64,000 nucleotides of DNA from Ceriagrion tenellum (Eukaryota; Arthropoda; Insecta; Odonata; Coenagrionidae): positions 121,541,117 to 121,605,116 of the forward strand of contig OY720639.1 of assembly GCA_963169105.1 (NCBI GenBank), given 5' to 3'. Shown here piece after piece: positions 1-12,237 of this stretch (position 1 is the first letter of the stretch; each line of letters starts with the position of its first letter). The position numbers and the translations under genes were made by a program. Under the pieces are notes generated by a model. That model saw only the letters and a list, made by a program, of their open reading frames with translations, did no database searches and had not been told where the DNA came from.

Positions 1-420
1 GTCCAATTCATTCTCCGCTCCCTCCCTAAAGAATAAGATTGGGTGTTACGAACAGAGATCCGATAAAAAAAGAAGCGAAGTATTCTTCTTTTCATAATAA
101 AAGATTATTTTCCTCTCTCACCGACCGCCCTCTACCTTCGTTTCGTCCTTCCTCCTTCCACGCAGGAGGAGACACGATTACACTTTCCCTCCTCACGCGA
201 ATGTTGACTGAACCAGATCTCTTGAGGCCCCCTCTGGGGCTTTCCTCCGGGCCACTCCCCCTTCTTAATCCCTACCTCCTTCCTCCCATGAGGACAAACT
301 CTCCCTTCCTCAGTCCTCTGCTACCCGTTAGGACTCCAGAGAAATTATATTCCAGAAAAAAAACCCTCCCCATGGGTAGGGCTCTTACATTTTTATTTTT
401 TTTTATTCAATTCAGCTCTT
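1..420. other. Pyrimidine-rich block, no gene recognised
   Basis: The plus strand is rich in C and T with many CCTCC and CTTCC runs, unlike the AT-rich DNA that follows. A 127-codon frame runs through it, but its translation is Pro/Ser/Leu/Phe-rich with no recognisable domain, as expected from pyrimidine-rich DNA. I read it as non-coding. The block is cut by the window edge, so its full extent is unknown. Confidence 0.4.
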
Positions 421-2630
421 GACTTAGATTGAATGCATAATGACGAAATATTCAGAGTTGTAGTTCGAAATTACTATTTTTTATTTTTATTTTAAACGAA
501 TAGCATCACGAAGGGCAATGTCAAAATCCAAGTTAAGTCAACACAAAGTTTTCAGGGGGTAATATTATTTCAATTTATCATGCAAATGAGGTTCATTTAA
601 TTATAATTGCAACCCTAATACCAGGAAAATGTATTATAGAAAGGAAACAATGTTAAAGGAAGTAAAATTCTCTTTGGCAATACTTTTTTCCAACCTAGAA
701 TTCATCAAAGCCACAAATATAATTTTGTGATAAATTTTATTTGCTTGCAAATATCTAGATAAATTGTAAAAGTTATGTTATTCAATAACTAACCAAAAAC
801 AAATTAAAAACCCAGCACGAAATCCTTTTACTCTTACGATAATCGTTCATTCTACTGAATATACATTTTTTATCATTTTTATCGCCTTAATTTAATATTC
901 CTCGAGTCAAGTAAATGTCTATGCCATTACTCACCATATCTCTCATCATACTAAAGTAAGAAGTATTTCATACTTGAAAAAAGTGCCAAATCCTCTTTTA
1001 ATTTTTCGCAAATTTGTATTTGTGCATTCATTTTGATCGAGTTCTCTGTTCCGCACCGTATATACAAGTTTTTGGGTCCTCTTTCTCTCACCTAATAGAA
1101 CCTATCACACCACTTGTACGTATAATAAAAGCTGTAACTCTTTCTCTCTGGGTGACACATCAGTAGTTAAGAAGTAGGCTTTAAAAGTTAACAATTTGAG
1201 ATCAATTTTTGATGCATCTTACGTAAATTACAGAAATCCAGTATTTATATATTAAAACACGTGAGCAGAACAACAAACCCGATGCAATAACAAACTGCTC
1301 AAATTGCTTTGATCAAATTGTAGGGAAATCATCTGGAGATCTCTTTCCCGTTGTTTATTTAACTAAATAAACCAAACATTTTGGACGAGGGAAGTGCTAA
1401 GATAAGAGCGGGACGGTTTACACAGAATCAAATATTCTCAATTTTTTGCTATGATAATACATATGTTAGAAAAGAAGTTATTCTACCAGTAAATGGTATA
1501 GTCAGGTTTCTCTTAAGGAAAACTTGTGAAGACGAGTAGTAATTGCAGGAGCGCATCTGTGGTTCTGATACTTGCAAACTACTGTTGAAATTTCTATATC
1601 AATACAAGAGTAATAATAAAAATGTAGAGACATATGATATCAGAGATACCATTGCCACCTTTTGAAGGTTTTACATAAACTGTTTTTGCATAAATAGCGA
1701 CTACAAAATGCATGATAAATTTGTTTGTATTCCTTGACCAATCCTAAGCACTTAATATTATTTTCAAGCATTTAATATAGTTGAGTTGATCATGATTTAG
1801 CTTAAGATTATCAAAGCTCAAGGGTATTAATAATGCTGCCAGTTTAGTATTGCGTAAATAATTAATTGGTTTATAACTAAGTAATAACTAAGTAATTTTT
1901 TAGACTATAGTATCTCGGCGAGTCTAAGAAAAACTAGTTTTTAAAGGATAGTCGTAAAAATAAGATTTTCAAAACAAACTTTGTAAAATAAAAATATTTT
2001 TGTTCTGTACGTTATAAAAAATTGAAATTGGCACAATCAGAAGGAGTATTAAAAAAAATATTTGAGTTGATTCAATTATAAGTTTACATTAAACTAGTAC
2101 AATGTTCGAACACGGTAATCGAAAAAGTGCCTTGATCGACGTTATATTTATGGTGGTAATGGTGTAGGTAATGGCTCTAGTGTAAAATTCATTATTCAAA
2201 AAAGATAAAAAAGTTTTGTTACCACGCATAAATTAACCATTTTCAATTACAAAAATATTGTTCCTACCGATTAGGCCCGATATACTTTTTTTTATTACTA
2301 AATAATTATTTTCAAATGTTTTTATTTACTCCCTTCTATTCATACTCAAATATACATTCTTACGACCCAGGCTTCATCGCGTGACAACCAAGTTACTGCC
2401 AATACCATTAATTCTAATACAATTTTGAAAGTTATTCTTCCATCCAAATTTGAAATTTTTTAGACCTTTGAGGATAAAATCAAAGTTACGAGTTACTTTT
2501 GAATTTATTATCGTCAAGCACTGGAGTTTATAGCAGAGATCAAATTAGAATTTAAGAACACCCACTCCTAAATATCTACATATTTAGGTATAATAAATGC
2601 AAACATTGCGAACGAGCGGGATTGAATCCA
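421..2630. other. AT-rich stretch without recognised features
   Basis: Strongly AT-rich DNA with many stops in all frames. Around 1872-1896 there is a short tandem duplication of an 11-base unit (ATAACTAAGTA twice). I see no coding frame, RNA gene or transposon terminus here. Confidence 0.5.
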
Positions 2631-2635
2631 ATGAA

Positions 2636-3430
2636 ACGCGTCCATTACCACGCCGAGTGGAGATCCGAGGAGGATGCGAAGTGTTCCCAAATCACTTAAA
2701 TCATACGCCTTGAGCCATTTCCTCCCAGGACCGCCACTCATTCCCTCCTCCGCATCGCGAGAGCTATTCTAAACCGTCCTTCCCTTTCCCTGAGGGCGAA
2801 GCTTTCACGGCCCTCGCAAGGACGGAGGAGCAGGATACGAGGAGATGTGGAAGCGAAGCCTCGACGTGGCAGGGCGCCCCCTTCCGCCTAAGCGCGGAAA
2901 CTCTGGAGCGTCTCTGCCGAAAACCGCATCAATGCCGGGGCTTCATTGAGTGCCTCTCGCTCCCGACTCGGTCCCTCAACCGTGCCTGCTCCTTCCCACT
3001 CCCTGCATTCCTCACCCCCACGTCGTACCCTTTCCAACCCTTTAGACTCCATTCTCATACCCCTTCCCGCCCCTCGTCCTTTCACTAACACCACTCACCG
3101 CCACATCCACCATCCTCAAAGGGGCGCCTCATCAACAGTTCCCCGGTGGAGTTTAGCGGGGCGGAGAAGACTTTAGCGCAAGAGGGTGGGAGTGGAGGGC
3201 AGGAGCAGGAGATATTCGAGGAACCAATTGTGCCAGCCATCATGGCAACAACTGAATTTATCCTCACCTCCCTTCTTCGCTGCGGAGCGGAGGGCGTTAC
3301 CACCTCACGCTCAATGCGACAATTATGTTGAGCTCCTCGCCTGCTGCTTCCTCCTCCATCCACATGGTCTATATTTTTTCTTAGCTTTTCTTTCTCCCTT
3401 GCATTTCGCCGCTAAGTCTCCCACTAATTA
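2636..3430. other. GC-rich island, possible promoter or first-exon region
   Basis: Base composition changes sharply to GC-rich with frequent CpG, flanked on both sides by AT-rich DNA. The sub-block 2950-3130 is C/T-rich on the plus strand. Several overlapping 60-90 codon frames exist on both strands, but none has a recognisable domain or a convincing start, and overlapping frames on both strands are expected where stop codons are rare. In arthropod genomes such islands often mark promoters or exons; that link is inference here. Confidence 0.35.
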
Positions 3431-5160
3431 GGGTAAGGGCTCATCGCTGTGGTACTCATTTCTCTCGTCAGAGTAATTTAAATATGGATTTAAGGATCCC
3501 TCGCATCACATCTGTTAAAGCATGATGGTGTTGACCGTGATGGTATAGCTTCGACATACTTGGACTATAATTTTCTCATAAATGAATACGTTATAAGAAC
3601 AAAAATATAAATTACTTTACAGGAATTTGAAGGCTTATGATTCTGTGTTTACTATTATAGATGGAAAAAACTTAAAATCGAAATCTTTTAATGAATTAAG
3701 GCGTGTTAAGGAAGTTAAAGTTTAAATAACCAATTGAATTATATAGGTTTTATTATGAAAATGAGAGAATCCGATTAAGTCCGTCAAAATGGCGTAAACT
3801 ACAGCTAATGATAGAAAGTGGGCCATTGGGTTGAATTCATTAACTTTGAAAAAAGCTACCTTACACCTTACGGCCCGAGTAAAAATATTAGAATAAAATT
3901 AAACCAAATTTCTATAGGAAGTTAAATTATGGAAAATAGGTGGGCTATTTTGATCGTAATAGAAAGTAAAAAAGAGAATGTCAGGGTAAACTTCAAGTAT
4001 AAAGAGAGAAAAACTTCAGAAGAGAACTGATCACAAAGATAACAAGGATACCATTTTGCGATACGATAAGAATAGTATTCTATCCAGAAATTTAAATGAG
4101 TAGTTGCAGTTTTACAAACGTCGACGACTCAGGTAATTTCCCGCAAACTATCTTCTACGCGCACATAGTGACAACGACACAGAGAATTAGGAGGATCTGC
4201 CCTTCGAGCTCAGTCGAGCCCAACGTTACTTAGTTTTAGTGACTTATCAGGGCCCAGTGTTTTCATCTTGGTGAACCGCGGCCCAATTATAAAAGAACCA
4301 TTTGCAGTATATTTCATAACAACAGTATAATTACTAATTCAACGCATACAATAAAAAACATCTCCGTTACTAGTAAGCAGAAAAATAGGGTTTCCAATAT
4401 TTGATGTCAAGAAACTTTTGATGCACTCCAATCACAAAAAAAACAAATAACAAGGAAAGAAAAATACAGCAAGTTTGAAAAAATGTTACAAGATTTTTTG
4501 TGGAAATAGTGGAAAAATAATAGCGATACTCAACCAAATACATAAAGACTAGAGTTTCATCGGATATGTGGTTAGAAAGAATGTAACTCGATTGCAGGGA
4601 ATAAAACAGTACAAAAAGGCAAAGATAAATTATATTAAAAATAAAAACTTTCATTATTGATGGCAAGCAATTTCTTTGGCTACTTAGTGCACTTTGACGC
4701 AGCCAATCTTCATATTTTGTGATTATAGATGAGTAATAAATTAATATAAACAAAAATTGGTAGCATACATTCAAAACAAGGGGTAGAGAACACCAGGAGT
4801 TATTGTTTCAGTTAGAAAGCTACTTTCTGACGCTGGCTATATACCATTTATTTTATATGAATGAAATGTATTATACCAAACATTGTTTAATAAATAAAAA
4901 GGAATTAATTGGCAACCTCTGAAACAAAACTATTCCTAAGAAGTCTGTGACGTACCGTACCTACTGAACGAAGCGAAAATGACATTATTCAAGGCTTTGA
5001 ACATATTGACTTCATTTATCATTCATAATGTTCGGGAATAAAATTTGCAGACAATATGATAACCTGGCCATCATTTTCCATAGTAAAATCTTAACTCATT
5101 TTCTCTGACAAGGAACTACTTTGCTCGACCATGGTGTATCAACGATTAGGGAGTGTAAAC
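3431..5160. other. AT-rich stretch with one long chance-like frame
   Basis: Mostly AT-rich with no recognised element. The minus strand carries a 134-codon frame (4370-4774) that translates to a very Phe/Ile/Leu/Tyr-rich, membrane-like sequence. That composition follows directly from the A-rich plus strand, and no family signature is visible, so I do not call it a gene. Confidence 0.4.
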
Positions 5161-5163
5161 TAA

Positions 5164-5195
5164 CCTGTATGGTGATTATTAAATGACCATACAGG
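5164..5195. repeat. Short perfect hairpin
   Basis: The 10-base arm CCTGTATGGT (5164-5173) is followed by a 12-base spacer and its exact reverse complement ACCATACAGG (5186-5195). No T-tract or gene context gives it a function. Confidence 0.6.
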
Positions 5196-7878
5196 CAAAA
5201 TAATCCATCTTTACATATTTCTTAAAGCCGCCATCTCGAGCAATTTCAAACATTTTCAAATACATTTCAGTAATTTATATAGCCCATCTTGAAAAATCTG
5301 AGCAAAAATTATACATTAAAATGACACCCGTATGGAGATATACTTTTCATACAAAATTAATGAAGAACTTGTCGGAGAATCCCATTAAATAAAGGATATC
5401 TCATTACACATGGTCACGTTAACACGAAAGAGGTATTTTATAAATTGACGGGCAGCTAAAGGGATTATCTCTGCTTTGGGAGAAAGATAAAGGAAAATCC
5501 AAAGAACTGAATATGTTATTTTTCTTGATATTCTTTTATGCATTTTAGAAGTATTCTTGAATATGACTAACGGTCTATTCCAGTTCAAGTCAAAATAAAC
5601 AGTCATCAGCAATACTATAACATGTTTAAAAATTGACGAATTACCAAAACACAAGAAATGAAGGAACAGAGGACCGCAAAAAAGTATTTGCAATTTTTTT
5701 TAGAATTTACATAGAAATGTAGAAATGCAAAAAAAAACTTTTCTTACTTGAGAAACTCTGGTTCATCTTTTTCAAATTTTAATGTTAAATTTTCTTCAAA
5801 ATTGACACAAATCTACATGATCTTATGAAATTTCAAAAAATGTTGCCTTTTTCCATACTTCTACAACCAATTCCGGTTGAGTTGATTCTCATACTTTTTT
5901 GTACCTAATACTATGTATTTGTCTCATAAGAGCTTTAACCAAGGAATACGATCTTTTGCAAATGTAGTGTAACGCAAAGAAAAATCACTAGATTTGTCTT
6001 CCACCCCTTTACATGGTGAAATGTTGAAATTGGATTTTGATTGATTGTACGAGACCTGCCAGCAGGCAGAACACCAGATGATGATGATACACAGTCGTCG
6101 ACAAAGAACGCACCGCACTGTTGGGAAATGAAAGGGTAGAGTAATCATTTTTCCACTTTGAACAACTACAATTTTACGCTGCTTCGCAATTTATCATAGA
6201 TGTACAGTGATCCTCAACCGTAGAACGTTAATATTTGAATGTTTATCTCAGTTTAGAGTCACCGAGGCAGAGCTTTCAGTGAGAGCAGATTGTTGCAGTA
6301 ATCTTAGCCAAAGAAAATCATAGCTTAGCATAGCAGAGTGAGAATACACCAGTTCCTCAGAAAAGAATGTTTTTCGTCGAGCCTGCTCTTTGAAGGTTGG
6401 TACTAATCGACCACAGATTGAAAAAGGTCTTCTGGGAAAAACCTTCAACGCTCTCAAGCCAACGCTGCTAAAACCATAGAATACGGCTGACGATTATCTT
6501 TTTTTTTCATTTCCACGGTTCTCCGTTCCGGCACTCGTGGCTCTGAACTGAAATCCCAAGGCACGCCGTGAGTCGATGCCGCTCCTCTTTTGTTGTTCTC
6601 TTCCGTTTCCTTCTCCTTCTTTCCTCGACGAGGCAATTCAGCCCTCTTCCGGGCAACCACCGCCATCTACAAATATGACCCCTTCCCCTCTCTTTTCTCG
6701 ACCCTGAGTTGGAGATATTCCCTCGATATTTCGCTCACAAAACGGCTGCAGCAACATCCCAAAAGCACCGTAAGAGATGTGACTGCTTGGCAAAGGAGCC
6801 TCTTGGACGCCTTTTGCGGAAAATCTGGTATTTGAATTTCATAGCATAAGGTAAAAACTATCCAGGATATTTGTAAAACAACGCGCCAGGCCCATACATA
6901 TTAAAGTTGAAATTGAGGAAGAAAATATTGTTACAATACCATCGGCGCAGAAATTTTCGTTCTCAACGTTACAGTTATACTTTTTATTTCACTTCAGATC
7001 CTTTTCAGAGGGGAAATAGGAATAGAGCATTGAAAAATAAAAATATCAATTCCTGGAGATAGATAACCAAGAATGCTATCTTTAGTACTTTACCGGATGT
7101 AGCTAGTTTTTTGCATGGATATTTTTGTATGCATTTACGTTTGCAGATTGCATCTTTGACCTCCATTCGAGGAAATCGCTCTAAAGTTAGTTATAATGTA
7201 AATCAACCGCGTAAACCCTGTTTTTATTTTATTGTCGCCAGCAACTTTTATATTCATGTAGTTTTGATAAAAATTATAGCTTTTTTAGTAATAGCATAAA
7301 TGTAAGAAATTAATAAAAATCAATGGTAACACATACTCTTTTGATATAACCAAGAATCGAACATGATATTTCAATCTATGTACAGTAGCAGTCACCCTCT
7401 CAGTTGACAGATAAAAGCAAATGTGTTGAAACTTGGGGGATTAATTTGACTGAAATACACTTGGAATTAGGCCTTCATTGCAGCCCCTAAGATAAAGTCT
7501 TCTCTCGATGATAGAGCATTTGATTTGTATTGACTCCTTTGGTGATTCCCCGTTAATAAATACAGCGTGGTGTGTTTTTGGCTGCCTATATACATTTAAG
7601 CGGTAAGTTGGAAATCGTAACTTCAACCCAGGTGATGCCCTCATTTTGGCAAATTCAAAATAAGTCTTCATGAACACCGAAGTTAATGGCAAACTTAGCC
7701 ATTATACGTGAGTTGTGCTTAGCGGTGACCTGCGAAGCAACCCGGAGGGAAAACCGAATAGTTTTCATCCAGCCAGAAAAATCAGAGATTCATTATTCCA
7801 CAGATGGGAGTTTTACACGCCAATATATTATGTTATTTCTTATAGAAAATGTTAGTCATCTATTAGAACTATTGTAAT
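5196..7878. other. AT-rich stretch, moderately GC-richer at 6480-6700
   Basis: AT-rich apart from a modest rise in GC around 6480-6700, where two short frames face each other on opposite strands without recognisable content. No transposon end, RNA gene or splice-supported exon could be identified. Confidence 0.4.
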
Positions 7879-7925
7879 ATTTTAAGACCACTGATTCCCA
7901 ATCTGGGAATCAGTGGTCTTAAAAT
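7879..7925. repeat. Perfect 22-bp-arm palindrome with 3-base loop
   Basis: The left arm (7879-7900) and right arm (7904-7925) are exact reverse complements over 22 bases, separated only by ATC. The arms contain the unit AAGACCACTGATTCCCA. A recent fold-back duplication, a MITE remnant or a structured RNA would all fit. No duplicated flanking target site is evident. Confidence 0.85.
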
Positions 7926-8879
7926 TGGTCTTTGGCTGAACCTACACGAACTATTCATTTCCAACGGTCTCATGCCTCTTAATATACTGGCTCAATACAA
8001 ACAACATCTGATTTCACTTGGCCCCACCACCGGCGCCTAAGTTTGTTGGCAATCTTTTCCCAACAGGCACTGTCTTACCCGGCACTTCAGATGATGGATT
8101 AATCTTCTTATCCAAGTACACGACCAGCCCCCACATCATTCTTCATCAAACATGTTCAATTACATCAGGATATTAATGTACATCTATTGGTCCTTTGTTG
8201 TCCACTCGTCCAAACTCCATCTTCAAATACTGGAGCAAATATCATCTCAATCTCAAAGGTGATCAGTTTCCTCATTCTTGCTCATTGCTTATCTCTCCAC
8301 TAGAATTATTTATCGGATTGTTGTACAGCTTAGTTTTACACAGTAAGATGAGTTATTGGAATTTAACATCGTGCTGGATGAATCAGCGATCAAATTTACC
8401 AAAGTTATGTCATCCAGTAACATTAAAGAACCCATCAAGGAGCAACCAAGAAGAGTATCCCGCTTATTCAATTCAAATTTGGCAGGTTAGTAGTAAGGCG
8501 CAATAAAACCGCATGTGCTAAATTTCTCGCGCCATGATGCCGAGATATTTGCTTCCGATATTCCGAACTGTCTACCATTTTGGCCGAGGGGTGTCTTCAC
8601 TTACGTACCCGTGGCTAAATAAGTGACTCACGCACGGAATGCAAGCGGGAAGGCCACGTGCCGGCGGTATTTCTGGAAGGAATATCTCCTCCCACAGAGA
8701 ATTGTAGCTCGGAGAATTGCAAATCTTGCGATTTTACTGCAGTATACAACCAGCCGGGCAATTTGAAAAAAAATATTAGTGGGAAACTTCGTGATAGTTT
8801 ATATTAGGATAAAAAAGGAAGTGGATGTTGAATATAATCGATTTGAGTCAGCATTTAAAAGATGCGGTAGGATCATGCA
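7926..8879. other. Unassigned stretch with small minus-strand frames
   Basis: On the minus strand there is a 41-codon ATG frame (8139 down to 8014) beginning MMWGLVVYLDKK and ending NLGAGGGAK, and a 57-codon ATG-less frame (8484 down to 8312). Both read more like ordinary protein than the surrounding AT-rich frames, but I recognise neither and they are not in one frame. A palindromic E-box CACGTG lies at 8655-8660 inside a small GC-richer patch (8520-8760). A decayed gene is possible but unproven. Confidence 0.3.
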
Positions 8880-8891
8880 AAGAGCAAAGCT

Positions 8892-9197
8892 GGGGATCGG
8901 GTTGGTGTGCTGGCTAGAGTACTGGCTAAGCATATGGGCAGCCAGGATTAAAATCCCTGCGGAGGAGGATGTTTTTCAGAGTAAATCCGGTCCCTACTTT
9001 AGTGTTTTGTGGAGGGTACTTCAAATACAATACTCCGTCTGTCGGATGAGACGTTAAACCGTGGTCCCCTTGGTGCCTTTCGTTAAGAGCAGGCTAATGC
9101 TGACGCCGGAATTCTATCCACCCTTCCTCCCTGATCTGTCCCGTACGGCACAAATGACCTTAGCTGTCGGTCATCTCCCTAAAATCCAATCCAATAT
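8892..9197 (+). mobile_element. tRNA-derived SINE, copy 1
   Basis: The 5' part resembles a tRNA with RNA polymerase III promoter boxes: an A-box-like TGGCTAGAGTACTGG (8911-8925) and a degenerate B box GGATTAAAATCCC (8945-8957). The non-tRNA body contains GACGTTAAACCGTGGTCCCC and GTTAAGAGCAGGCTAATG, both shared with the minus-strand copy at 31184-31556. The 3' end is the short repeat ATCCAATCCAATATA. The element is flanked by a perfect 12-base direct repeat AAGAGCAAAGCT (8880-8891 and 9198-9209), the target-site duplication expected for LINE-mobilised SINEs. It encodes no protein and depends on a LINE reverse transcriptase in trans. The intact duplication suggests a fairly recent insertion. 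Confidence 0.88.
8911..8957 (+). promoter_or_regulatory. Internal Pol III promoter boxes of SINE copy 1
   Basis: The A box lies at 8911-8925 and the B box at 8945-8957, with spacing typical of tRNA genes. The B box GGATTAAAATCC departs from GGTTCRANNCC at several positions, so this copy may be transcribed poorly. Confidence 0.6.
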
Positions 9198-9209
9198 AAG
9201 AGCAAAGCT

Positions 9210-10230
9210 AAGAAAAAGTATTGTTTAGCGTTTCGCTGTCTCGCGTTCGCGATGGGACAATCAACTCACTTTTATACTGAAAGATACAGTGCTGCACTCT
9301 TTTACGAGCAATTCAACGCTAGCGCCATTACCTCAATCAATCAACAAGGACAAGGATTTCCCCTACTACCCCCAAATCCTGCTTCGGTCAGCTGACTCCA
9401 CTCAATCGCCAGTCACATCGACTCAGTGCTCCGCCAGCCTCTTTGGCACCTGACCGCGGCCGGGAAAGGACGTATCTGCTTGGTTCCAGTTGTGACTTGT
9501 GTTCGTCCTGTATAGACCAAGTGAACGGTATTTAGTCTACAGGCTTGTTTCCCATTGTAATAATTGTGGTTTTATAAATGCTCTTACATGAAGTTAATCA
9601 AACTGGTAAAGGTTGTTGTTATTTTTCTCTAGCTTCCGCCCACCAATCGCAGTCAATTCACCCGCGACGTCAAGTGTAGTGGCTTGCGTTGCAAAATCCC
9701 TATCTGTAAGGTTAACGACCTACTATGTGGAATTCATCGCCACGTCATCAGTCAACTCATCTACAGCTTCCTTATTCAGCCCTACCCCCCTTCCTAAATT
9801 CGCGCAAAGGACAACGAGGCTTGGGAAGAAGATAAGGAAAAAGGGCCTGAAGAAGAGGTAGGCGCGAGGCTTGTCTTCCCTTCCGAACGACGCTGAAACA
9901 CATTCTCACGAGCACAGGGTGACAGAGTTTCTCCCTATCGGCACTAACCATCTCCACCAAAACACTTGGGCAAAACCCTCTTCTCGCTTGGAATCCCGCC
10001 CCGAGAAACCTCGAGCGCACATTTCGGTTCCGAGCAAGTGGCAGCCTTGGCCCATCCCCCCTTATCTTTATCGCTTCCCCTTCCTCTCTCACGAGAGGGA
10101 ACGCCATCAGTGTCTAAGAGGGGAGCAGGCGCAAAAACGAAAAGGCCTCCTGTGGTACGCACGATCGGCCGACGGAGGAGTTGCGCGTCCTGTTAAAAGC
10201 CACTAAGATTGAACAGCAACCAAGAGATAC
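9210..10230. other. GC-rich island with overlapping open frames
   Basis: GC and CpG content rises from about 9220 to 10200, then falls back abruptly to AT-rich. Open frames of 70-111 codons overlap on both strands (9613-9861 and 9871-10206 plus; 9772-10107 and 9944-10162 minus), which is what low stop density in GC-rich DNA produces. No translation shows a recognisable domain. This is a candidate promoter or exon region by composition only. Confidence 0.35.
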
Positions 10231-10581
10231 AATGGTAATAACTTGATGGGGAACAGATATCCCATAGCACAGGCATGTACATACATGCACAACACATTAA
10301 TACATGCAAGAATTAAGCTCGTATAATTTCCATACGGTTTGATGCCGAGAACCTCAGGTTAAAAGCAATTCGTGTTAAAAAGATTGCCTTTGCGTGCGGA
10401 GTGGCTGGCGGTAAAATACATAGATTATTTTCTTTTCTGAATATGACCTCCGCATTTATATATTGATCAGAGGTTTGAAAACTAAATAGAAGTTGGTCAA
10501 CATAACTAAGGCCAACATAGTGGACAAAAATATCTCTCCCTGATTTTTAACTAAAAAGTTCATGAGCAGACCTTGAACTCC
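10231..10581. other. AT-rich stretch without recognised features
   Basis: Contains a small near-palindrome GCATGTACATACATGC near 10274. I see nothing else of note. Confidence 0.45.
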
Positions 10582-10773
10582 TAAGTTTATGTGCAGATCA
10601 AGCATGATGGGCTTCAGCAAACACGAACAGCGATGAATGTAGCGATGGGCAAAAGCAAAAAATACGGTTATCTTCCGGATTTTTGGTCTACAATATTCGC
10701 GACCAATGTTTTATCATTATATTATCGAATACATCCAGAAAATGGATTTAAGAACGTAACCTCAGATAAATAA
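10582..10773 (+). pseudogene. Possible copia-like integrase fragment (relic)
   Basis: A frame of about 60 codons with no internal stop, ended by TAA. Its middle resembles the stretch after the last catalytic Glu in Ty1/copia integrases: HDGLQQTRTA aligns with the family pattern around QNGxxER..RT, and YGYLPDFWSTIFATNV with the pattern LPxxFWxxAxxTA. No catalytic core, protease, reverse transcriptase or LTRs are visible around it, so if real it is a short orphan scrap. The match rests on a few positions recalled from the family; the segment is short and chance similarity cannot be excluded. Confidence 0.3.
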
Positions 10774-12237
10774 AAAACTGAAAATTGGCCGCAGTTTACT
10801 TTTTCCTAAAAATTAGCACACCGACAGCAATCGCGGATGCAATTATTCAAGTTCTATTATCCTTTGGCGCATAAACTCTACATCCGATCTGTTTTGAGGG
10901 GCGCTCTCTTGAGCTCAGGATCTAAAACGATTGGAAAACAAGTGAGCATTTGTAATGCGAACTGAACACATCAAAGGGAATCAAAATCGCTCCATATCTT
11001 TTAGCCAACTAAGCAAAAAATTCTTATCGATTGAACCTTTTCACAGCAAAGGGCATACAAAATCGAGAATATACTCTCTTCCCGCGTGGAACTTGCGACA
11101 AAAACATAAGGACATCGATATATCAAATAATGCCCCTGCCCAGGTGCTAATCTGAGGGTCGTGGTTTAGGATTTTTCACAACACAGGACAGTAGTATTCG
11201 CGGTTCTCTGATGTTGTCGTTAATCCACCTGATGTTAAAAAACAATTGTTCCCTTTTCGGGGTGGTGAAAATAAATCAATTAGTACAAATAAATAACCTA
11301 AGTTCAGAAGTTACAGAGCATCCTATATATCTTACATTTCTACTCATTACTCCTCTTTTTTGTCTAATGACCTAACACCTCCCAAAGGAGGAGCTGCCGC
11401 TCACGTTGTGCATAGCTATGCTCTTTTGCTCGAAAAGCGTTTTCCACTGCAACCCTCTACCGTTAATTCCCCATATCTTCCCCGCTCCGATTCTCCCAAA
11501 CCCTTGACATACACTTGCCCCACGTAACTTCCTCGTTCATTTTCACACCTTTCAACGACGCTTTGTGGCCTTATCTCCTCCCACACACGCCACTTGTCCC
11601 GCACAACTCACTCCCTTTTCAAACTCGTCATAAAATATTTTCAATCCGAAGATTCGTTCGCTGCGGTCTCCACTCTAATCTCTTTTCAGTTACGCGCTTT
11701 GTTCTCCCATTAACCCTCATTGTTTTTAACCTATTATTTTAAAGACTTTTCATCTGCGCTATGAATGGCTTGCCACTCACTTGATGAAAACAAAATAGAA
11801 ATTTCGTGAGAAAATCTCCTACTCGGACTGAGAATCGAATCATGAACTTTAGGACGTGCTAGGAAAACACTGAAATCACTATTCTATATAGCCTATGCAA
11901 GGCTTAAGTCTATTTAAAAATAACACATATCTTTCCAGATTTCCAGAAACAGATTTTTTCATTTGGAACTTTTCCGTTTTTTTAAATCTATTCAATCCTT
12001 CATATTCATTTGCCTAATTTTCCCAATTTAGTTATTTTTCACTTATTGTTTTTAGATTGCTGTTTTTTCACACAATACGCTCTATATGTTGCCACTTTCT
12101 CAAGCTCTATTCATGTGAATGATGTTGCGCTTTCTTAATATTTCAGTTACCGAACACTTCGTGCGTTCTATTCCTTGTTAGTCATTTGACCTCTTACGCT
12201 TTGACAGCTTATTCTGCAGTCATTATTAACTTGGTGA
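10774..12237. other. Unassigned; pyrimidine-rich patch 11390-11740
   Basis: AT-rich except for 11390-11740, where the plus strand becomes C/T-rich and two short frames without recognisable content overlap on opposite strands. No element termini or RNA genes seen. Confidence 0.4.

Noticed and set aside
2600..2690. Minus-strand GGATTCAATCC resembling a tRNA T-arm or B box
   Set aside because: No acceptable anticodon arm, acceptor stem or A box could be placed around it; at most a very old SINE trace.
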